Positions 1 to 4,407 of a DNA stretch of 5,843 nucleotides are shown in pieces. Source of the stretch: Candidatus Omnitrophota bacterium. GTDB lineage: Bacteria > Omnitrophota > Koll11 > Gygaellales > JAHJCI01. How positions within the stretch are numbered: the first letter of the stretch is position 1; every line of letters starts with the position of its first letter. The DNA lies in NCBI GenBank assembly GCA_030622705.1, contig JAUXFU010000062.1, positions 1-5,843 on the forward strand, read 5' to 3'. Below the pieces are notes generated by a model. That model worked only from the letters and a program-made list of their open reading frames with translations, had not been told where the DNA came from and did not search any database. A program made the position numbers and the translations under genes.

Positions 1-267
1 CCCTTAAAGGAAATTACCCCTGAGGCATTTACTGAAAAAGGAATTGTTTTTCAAATAGGCATTGCTCCTCGAAGAATAGATATACTTACCTGCGTTGATG
101 GGGTTGAATTTGATAATGCCTATAAAGACAAGGAAGAAATAGAAATTGAAAGCCTCAAAATCCCCTTTATCTCCAAAGCAAACCTCATAAAAAACAAAGA
201 ATCTACCGGTAGAGAAAAAGATAGATTAGACGTTAAATATTTAAAAAATAATAAAGATGTAAATTAG
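1..267 (+). CDS. C-terminal part of a nucleotidyltransferase-like protein (5' end outside window)
   Basis: The reading frame is open from the first base and ends at TAG 265-267, giving the last 88 residues of a protein that starts upstream. The fragment matches my memory of the C-terminal half of the small nucleotidyltransferase family often annotated as DUF6036 or plain 'nucleotidyltransferase'. It shows FQIG followed by PRRIDILT (fragment residues 23-30), then DGVEFDNAY (33-41), then IPFISKANLIKNK (54-66) and the closing TGREKDRLDV (69-78). In this fold Asp27 of RIDIL could be the third metal-binding carboxylate; the GS...DxD part would lie upstream and is not visible. Members usually occur as orphan genes in accessory regions and their substrate is unknown; some relatives are toxin or antitoxin components, but no partner is seen here. 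The last ten residues are Lys/Asn-rich and look like a loose tail. Family fairly sure, function unknown. Confidence 0.75.
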   Translation, partial: PLKEITPEAFTEKGIVFQIGIAPRRIDILTCVDGVEFDNAYKDKEEIEIESLKIPFISKANLIKNKESTGREKDRLDVKYLKNNKDVN

Positions 268-325
268 GACAACGCTCCCCAAGGGGATACTCTGGCCTGT
301 TATAACTATTTAAATTTCAGCCCCT

Positions 326-398
326 AACACCGTCATCCTGCGGCTCGACCGCAGGATCCACCCAACACCGTCATCCTGCGGCTTGACCGCAGGATCCA
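326..398. repeat. Two tandem copies of a 35-bp hairpin-forming intergenic repeat
   Basis: Copies lie at 326-360 and 364-398, a period of 38 bp, and differ at a single base (C346 versus T384). Each contains a perfect 9-bp inverted repeat, ATCCTGCGG / CCGCAGGAT, around a 5-nt loop (CTCGA or CTTGA). The stems are 335-343 with 349-357, and 373-381 with 387-395. The stretch is visibly more GC-rich than the AT-rich DNA around it. The core CATCCTGCGG...CCGCAGGATCC resembles the dispersed palindromic repeats known from several bacterial genomes, Rickettsiales among them; that likeness is from memory, not a search. There is no T-run straight after either stem, so they are not classic intrinsic terminators. 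They may still protect or end the upstream transcript as REP-type elements do. Confidence 0.85.
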
Positions 399-441
399 AA
401 GAGAAGACGTTAAAAAAAAGAAAAATCTCACACAAAGATAC

Positions 442-449
442 AAGGAGAG
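442..449 (+). promoter_or_regulatory. Shine-Dalgarno site of the DUF1353-like gene
   Basis: AAGGAGAG ends 4 nt before the ATG at 454. It is the best match to the anti-SD sequence in the window and fixes the start of the short gene. No convincing -35/-10 pair was found in the 186-bp gap before it, so the promoter is unknown. Confidence 0.75.
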
Positions 450-453
450 TAAT

Positions 454-861
454 ATGGCTGTATATGTATATTGCATAAAAGATGACTATAAATATCCATC
501 TTCCATAAAGGGGGATAAATTCGAAAATGAATGGTTAAAATTGGACGAGGACGGTACCATAATCGTAAGGGGTTCGAATAAAAATGGTTATGCCTGGGAT
601 GGATGCAGTCCTAAGATTAAGATAAAAGATGTTTATTTCGGAACACCGGAAGGCGTTTTGAATTTTGAAACCGGCAGAAGCAAGACCTATTATGCTTCAT
701 TAATTCATGATGTGCTTTATCAATTCAGTGAACAGATTAAATCATTTGTTAAGCGCAAACAGGCTGACAGGGAGTTTGATATTATTCTAAAACAGCACAA
801 ATTTGAATTTGCAAGGCTATATTACGGCGTTGTGCGCCTGTTGAGTTGGCTCTTTTGGTAA
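454..861 (+). CDS. DUF1353-like small protein, phage-associated family
   Basis: A 135-residue protein without a signal peptide. Its landmarks follow the order I associate with DUF1353 proteins of phages and prophages: an aromatic-G-x-x-x-D-G-x-S type motif, here YAWDGCSPK (46-54); an alanine/His-Asp motif, here ASLIHDVLYQ (81-90, His85-Asp86); an arginine-rich helix with AD, here RKQADREFDIIL (101-112, Asp105); and a C-terminal YYGVVRLLSWLFW (123-135) like the YxAVRxFG end of the family. The role of the family is not established; it is often found among phage structural or lysis genes. The hydrophobic end could touch a membrane, but that is inference. No other phage gene is visible nearby, so this is either a domesticated stray or the edge of an accessory island. 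The start is set by the strong AAGGAGAG upstream. The family call is from motif likeness only; a different small protein of unknown function remains possible. Confidence 0.65.
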   Translation: MAVYVYCIKDDYKYPSSIKGDKFENEWLKLDEDGTIIVRGSNKNGYAWDGCSPKIKIKDVYFGTPEGVLNFETGRSKTYYASLIHDVLYQFSEQIKSFVKRKQADREFDIILKQHKFEFARLYYGVVRLLSWLFW

Positions 862-936
862 AATAATCGAAAGTTTCAAAGAGCTTCAGGAATATCCTTT
901 GTATCAATTCCTACCCGGCCTTTCTTTTCTTTTTAA

Positions 937-965
937 TTGACCCCGCGCGTTTTATCCATTAAAAT
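937..965 (+). promoter_or_regulatory. Sigma70-type promoter of proC
   Basis: TTGACC (937-942) and TAAAAT (960-965) are separated by exactly 17 bp, each one base off consensus. Transcription would be expected to start about 5-9 nt past the -10 box, around 970-974, which falls on or just before the proC ATG at 974. The rest of the 112-bp gap holds a pyrimidine-rich tract (about 918-934) but no good hairpin. This is the only clear promoter in the window and would serve the whole downstream gene run. Confidence 0.65.
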
Positions 966-973
966 ATAACACT

Positions 974-1777
974 ATGAACAGAACTATTGGTATTATCGGC
1001 TGCGGGAATATGGGTGAGGCAATTATTTCTGCTCTTAAAAGCAAGGGGAAACAGGTCATTATATATGATATAGACAAAGGCAAACTAAATAAGGCCGTAA
1101 GAAAATACCGGGTAAACAGGGCCGGGGATATTGGGGATTTAGTCCGCGGCGCTAAAACTATTCTAATTGCCGTAAAGCCTCAGGATATTGACCAGGTCTT
1201 ACTAAATATAAAACAGGCATTAGGATTAAGAAAGGTTTTAGTTATTTCTATCGCCGCGGGTATTCCGATCTCTTATATAGAGAAAAAGATAGGGAAAGGA
1301 ATTCCTGTAGTAAGGGCTATGCCAAATTTAGCGGCAAGGATTAAGAAGAGTATATCGGCTTTAAGCACGGGGAGATCTGCCGTATTATCGCATTTAAAAA
1401 CAGCAAAAACAATATTTTCGAGTATCGGAGAATGCGTAGTTTTAAGGGAGAAGGACATAGATTTAGTGACGGCTGTCTCAGGCAGCGGGCCGGGGTATAT
1501 TTATTATTTTTTGAGCTGCATCCAGAGTGCTTCCGAAAGGTTAGGTTTTTCCAAGGATATGTCGCGAAGGCTGGTTTTAGAAACAGCTAAGGGAGCAATT
1601 GAATTAATATCTGAAAGTAAGGATGGTTTTGCTGATTGGGCCAAAAGGGTTGCGTCTGCCAGGGGGACCACAGAGGCAGGTTTAGCTTGTTTAAAAGAAA
1701 GGGGTTTTGAAAGAATTATTTATCAGGCCGTAAGCAGCGCGCACAAGCGGGCTAAGGAATTAAATAGAGGGAATTAA
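974..1777 (+). CDS. proC: Pyrroline-5-carboxylate reductase
   Basis: A cytoplasmic enzyme that reduces 1-pyrroline-5-carboxylate to L-proline with NAD(P)H, the last step of proline synthesis. At 267 residues it is full length for the family. The N-terminal Rossmann domain has the dinucleotide loop G9-C-G11-N-M-G14, followed by AVKPQ (66-70), AAG (94-96) and RAMPN (114-118). The C-terminal helical dimer domain has AVSGSGPGYIYYF (167-179) and the signature loop VASARGTTEAGL (226-237). In that loop the common 'SPGGTT' reads 'SARGTT', a mild oddity; the GTT and AGL parts are intact. ATG 974 is the only possible usual start, because an in-frame TGA lies at 938-940 and no GTG, TTG or ATG comes between. 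No Shine-Dalgarno is visible before it, and the promoter ends only 8 nt upstream, so the message may be leaderless. The last codons and the stop lie in a 14-bp tandem duplication. It is the first gene of the proposed operon. Confidence 0.96.
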   Translation: MNRTIGIIGCGNMGEAIISALKSKGKQVIIYDIDKGKLNKAVRKYRVNRAGDIGDLVRGAKTILIAVKPQDIDQVLLNIKQALGLRKVLVISIAAGIPISYIEKKIGKGIPVVRAMPNLAARIKKSISALSTGRSAVLSHLKTAKTIFSSIGECVVLREKDIDLVTAVSGSGPGYIYYFLSCIQSASERLGFSKDMSRRLVLETAKGAIELISESKDGFADWAKRVASARGTTEAGLACLKERGFERIIYQAVSSAHKRAKELNRGN

Positions 1778-1786
1778 ATAGAGGGA
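1756..1786 (+). repeat. 14-bp tandem duplication over the proC stop codon
   Basis: The unit GAATTAAATAGAGG occurs at 1757-1770 and again, unchanged, at 1771-1784. The period-14 match extends over 1756-1786, about 2.2 copies. As 14 is not a multiple of three, the second copy is read in another frame and supplies the TAA (1775-1777) that ends proC. Its right edge leads straight into the Shine-Dalgarno of the next gene. Identity of the copies suggests a recent slippage event. Confidence 0.9.
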
Positions 1787-1788
1787 GG
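1781..1788 (+). promoter_or_regulatory. Shine-Dalgarno site of the DUF1189 gene
   Basis: GAGGGAGG ends 5 nt before ATG 1794 and supports that start. It partly overlaps the second copy of the 14-bp duplication, so the duplication may also have moved this site away from the proC coding end. Confidence 0.7.
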
Positions 1789-1793
1789 TTTTT

Positions 1794-2630
1794 ATGCTGG
1801 GGATAATAGGAAGTTTTAACCCTAAATTCTATAAAAAAATCGCAGCACAGTCTCTTGTAAAAAGTTTCGGTTTTTTAATTGTTTTTGTAATCATAGTCAG
1901 CGCGGTTGTTTCTTATAAATATACGGTAGCCATAAAAAGAATACTGCCTGAGGTTAATTTATGGGCTGATGAGAATTTAGGGCATATTGCCTCTGGTTTT
2001 CCGGTTATAGAAATTAAAGATGGCTGTTTAACGTTTCCAAAAGAAGCTTTCGTTAAGGAGTGGGATGAGTTTATTTTTATTATTGACCCGCAGGCTCAAA
2101 ACGTTTACGAAATTCTGGAAGAATATTCCAATATTTTTCTTCTTACCCGTAAGGAATTATTGATAAAAACAACTAAGTCAGATTTTGAGCATTCAGAGAT
2201 AAAGGTCTACAAGCTGGAAAATATAAACTTGTTTAAGATAGTTCCTTGTGAAACCGGGGTAAGGGTATTTTTTGAAGATAAGGAAATCGATATTACGCCT
2301 TCTACCGTTGAAAGATTAACCGGGAAGCTGTCGTCGTTTCTCTATTCGCTGGTATTTTTGTGGTTTCTGGGTATTTATTTCTTTACCAAGCCGCTGCAGA
2401 TCTTAGTTTTCAGCCTGATTTCTTTGATATTTAACGCTAACCTGAAAGCAGCACTTCCCTATAAGCAGTTGTTGAACATCGGAATATATGCTTTAGTACC
2501 TTGTACAAGCCTGGCTGTAGTCGCAAATTTAGCAAACCTGACAATACCTTTGTTTTGGGCTGTCTACTTGCTGATTTATAGTTATTACCTTTTTATAGGA
2601 ATCAGGGGTAACCGGAAAGCAATTTCATGA
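1794..2630 (+). CDS. DUF1189 family integral membrane protein
   Basis: A 278-residue membrane protein whose layout fits DUF1189, a family of unknown function. It begins with a short cytoplasmic segment carrying the family-like SFNPKFYKKIAAQS (7-20). One membrane helix (about 23-41) follows, then a soluble domain (about 42-178) that probably faces outwards. A cluster of hydrophobic helices (about 180-198, 201-216, 227-246 and 252-270) ends in a basic tail. The soluble part has features I recall from the family: an 'IDPQ' strand (97-100), and LLTRKELLIK (116-125), the counterpart of the 'hhTKDxLhhK' stretch. Positions of helices are by eye. It lies 16 nt after proC and shares ATGA with mtnP, so it is surely co-transcribed. 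Its place matches that of yggT, another small membrane protein, in related clusters, but the sequences are not alike. No enzymatic motif is seen and I give no function. Confidence 0.75.
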   Translation: MLGIIGSFNPKFYKKIAAQSLVKSFGFLIVFVIIVSAVVSYKYTVAIKRILPEVNLWADENLGHIASGFPVIEIKDGCLTFPKEAFVKEWDEFIFIIDPQAQNVYEILEEYSNIFLLTRKELLIKTTKSDFEHSEIKVYKLENINLFKIVPCETGVRVFFEDKEIDITPSTVERLTGKLSSFLYSLVFLWFLGIYFFTKPLQILVFSLISLIFNANLKAALPYKQLLNIGIYALVPCTSLAVVANLANLTIPLFWAVYLLIYSYYLFIGIRGNRKAIS

Positions 2631-3490
2631 AGCCAATTGGGATTATTGGAGGCAGCGGCCTGTATAATATGGATGGGATTAAAGATTCAAGAGAGATTTC
2701 TGTTACTACGCCTTTTGGCAAGCCGTCGGATAAATTTATAACAGGCAACTTAGAGGGAGGCGAGGTGGTATTTTTGGCGCGTCACGGCGTAGGTCATCGT
2801 ATATCTCCCAGCGAGATAAATTACCGGGCAAACATATACGGGATGAAAAAACTTGGCGTAGAAAGGATCATCTCGGTCACTGCCTGCGGCAGCCTGAAAC
2901 AAAAAATCAGGCCTTTGGATTTTGTAACGGTGAGTCAATTCGTTGACCGTACCAACCATGCCAGGGATATGACTTTTTTTGATCATGGAGTAGTCTGCCA
3001 TATCGAATTCTCTCATCCTGTATGCATGCAGCTCAGTGAATTGATATATGAGGCGGGCAGGAGCCTGGGGTTAAACATGCACAAGGGCGGCACCTATGTA
3101 AACATGGAAGGTCCGGCATTTTCCACTATGGCTGAATCAAATCTTTATCGCAGCTGGGGTATGGATGTAATTGGTATGACTAACCTGCCGGAGGCAAGAT
3201 TAGCCAGAGAGGCGGAAATCTGTTATTCAACCTTAGCCTGCGTAACTGATTATGACTGCTGGCATGAATCTCACGCCTCAGTTAGCGTTGATATGATTCT
3301 GGCTAATCTTAAGAAAAACGTTGAAAACTCCAACAGGATACTAAAGGCAGTTATTCCTTGTCTTAGCCAGCAGAGGAGTTGTTCCTGTTGTGAGGCCTTA
3401 AAATATTCAATTGTTACAAGACCTGAATTAATTCCTCCGGAGGTAAAACAGCGGCTTGATATTATAATCGGGAAATACATGGTTTCTTAA
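2627..3490 (+). CDS. mtnP: S-methyl-5'-thioadenosine phosphorylase
   Basis: Cleaves 5'-methylthioadenosine with phosphate to adenine and 5-methylthioribose-1-phosphate, the entry step of methionine and purine salvage after polyamine synthesis. The 287-residue chain shows the PNP/MTAP fold: phosphate loop GGSG (8-11), RHGVGH (52-57), NYRAN (65-69), VTACGSL (84-90), MEGPAFSTMAES (160-171), GMTNLPEARLAREAEICY (183-200) and TDYDCWH (207-213). Asp208 of TDYD equals the human MTAP Asp220 that reads the 6-amino group, whereas 6-oxopurine PNPs have Asn there, so adenine nucleosides are the likely substrates. The C-terminus holds a CSCC cluster (252-255), like the CXC ends known from thermophilic MTAP II. 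A plain purine nucleoside phosphorylase, or an enzyme with mixed MTA/adenosine use, is the main alternative. The start overlaps the DUF1189 stop by 4 nt (ATGA), has only a weak Shine-Dalgarno, and is probably read by coupled re-initiation. Confidence 0.93.
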   Translation: MKPIGIIGGSGLYNMDGIKDSREISVTTPFGKPSDKFITGNLEGGEVVFLARHGVGHRISPSEINYRANIYGMKKLGVERIISVTACGSLKQKIRPLDFVTVSQFVDRTNHARDMTFFDHGVVCHIEFSHPVCMQLSELIYEAGRSLGLNMHKGGTYVNMEGPAFSTMAESNLYRSWGMDVIGMTNLPEARLAREAEICYSTLACVTDYDCWHESHASVSVDMILANLKKNVENSNRILKAVIPCLSQQRSCSCCEALKYSIVTRPELIPPEVKQRLDIIIGKYMVS

Positions 3491-3507
3491 AAGTAGAGAG
3501 TAGCGAG

Positions 3508-4404
3508 ATGAGTATTCTGGTTGTAGGTTCAGTGGCTTTAGATACAATAAACACCCCGCGGGCAAAGCGCAGGGAGATTTTAGGGGGCTCGGCAACCTTT
3601 TCTTCTATAAGCGCCGGGTTTTTTAATCCTGTAAGCCTGGTAGCCGTAGTAGGGAGAGATTTTCCCTCCCGCTATTTAAGGATGTTTGAACAGCAGGGTG
3701 TTGATTTAGCGGGCCTGGCGGTTGAACAGGGTAAAACATTCAGATGGGAAGGCGAATACGGCTGGGATTTTGGCGATCCAAAAACCTTATCTACATGTTT
3801 AAACGTATTTTCTAAATTTGATCCTCAGCTGCCCCGGGAATACAAAAAAAGCAAGTATCTGTTTTTGGCAAATATTGATCCTCAAATCCAGGAAAGGGTG
3901 TTAAAACAGCTTAGCCCTAAACTGGTTGTGTGCGACACGATGAATTATTGGATAGAGAATAAACGCAAACACCTGTTAAAATTATTAAAGAAGGTGGATA
4001 TTTTTCTGTTGAATGAATCCGAAGCAAGACAGCTTTCTCAACAGAATAATATGATTAAGGCGGGTAAAGATTTGCTTAAGTTAGGTCCGGGGATAGTCAT
4101 CGTTAAGAAAGGTGAGAATGGGTGTTTAATATTTTCAGATAGATACATTTCTTTAATACCCGCATTTTTATTGGAGTCAATCATTGATCCCACCGGAGCC
4201 GGGGATACGTTTGCCGGCGGGTTAGTGGGATATTTATCCCAGTGTAATAAAATTAATCAGATAAACCTGAAAAGGGCCGTAATTTTCGGCAGTATTCTGG
4301 CTGCTTTTGCGGTTGAAGATTTTAGTGTGAGGCGTTTGTTATCCGTTAAGTCTTGTGATATCAGGAAAAGATTTAAGGAATTTCAAAGATTGAACTGCTT
4401 CTGA
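3508..4404 (+). CDS. PfkB-family (ribokinase-like) sugar or nucleoside kinase
   Basis: A 298-residue cytoplasmic kinase of the ribokinase superfamily, transferring the ATP gamma-phosphate to a sugar or nucleoside hydroxyl. Visible landmarks in order: a VVGSVALDT first strand (5-13), the GGSA substrate loop (26-29), VVGRD (47-51), NESE (169-172) matching NxxE, KKGENG (200-205), and the PfkB signature DPTGAGDTFAGG (227-238) with anion hole GAGD and catalytic base Asp233. The middle is characteristic: FRWEGEYGWDF (78-88), LNVFSKFDPQLP (98-109), LFLANIDPQIQ (118-128) and CDTMNYWI (142-149). I recognise this as a conserved subgroup of 'PfkB family carbohydrate kinases' without a proven substrate. 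It follows mtnP by 17 nt, which suggests a role next to methylthioadenosine breakdown, for instance on adenosine, a methylthioribose derivative or another ribose compound. MtnP already yields a phosphorylated sugar, so a classic methylthioribose kinase role (mtnK is another fold) is not needed. ATG 3508 has a modest GAGAG upstream (3496-3500). Confidence 0.88.
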   Translation: MSILVVGSVALDTINTPRAKRREILGGSATFSSISAGFFNPVSLVAVVGRDFPSRYLRMFEQQGVDLAGLAVEQGKTFRWEGEYGWDFGDPKTLSTCLNVFSKFDPQLPREYKKSKYLFLANIDPQIQERVLKQLSPKLVVCDTMNYWIENKRKHLLKLLKKVDIFLLNESEARQLSQQNNMIKAGKDLLKLGPGIVIVKKGENGCLIFSDRYISLIPAFLLESIIDPTGAGDTFAGGLVGYLSQCNKINQINLKRAVIFGSILAAFAVEDFSVRRLLSVKSCDIRKRFKEFQRLNCF

Positions 4405-4407
4405 GAC

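Noticed and set aside
273..287. Small inverted repeat TCCCC-AA-GGGGA just after the nucleotidyltransferase stop
   Set aside because: The loop is too short for the full stem and no T-run follows, so neither a terminator nor an operator can be supported.
326..398. CRISPR array
   Set aside because: Only two units with 3 bp between them, no spacer-sized gaps and no cas genes; the spacing fits a tandem palindromic repeat instead.
383..412. TTGACC in the second hairpin repeat as a -35 box for the DUF1353-like gene
   Set aside because: No -10-like hexamer lies 16-18 bp downstream; the nearest AT-rich run is about 21 bp away. The hexamer belongs to the repeat itself.
862..936. Possible intrinsic terminator after the DUF1353-like gene
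   Set aside because: The only hairpin seen is a 4-bp AGGA/TCCT stem near 890-900, and the pyrimidine-rich tract (918-934) is too far away and broken by C. Too weak to call.
1273..1458. Minus-strand 61-residue open frame
   Set aside because: It lies wholly inside proC on the opposite strand, has no family likeness, and proC itself is certain.
2750..3016. Minus-strand 88-residue open frame
   Set aside because: Shadow of mtnP; the + strand protein carries all conserved MTAP motifs through this stretch.
3271..3480. Minus-strand 69-residue open frame
   Set aside because: Shadow of the mtnP 3' end with no recognisable protein features.
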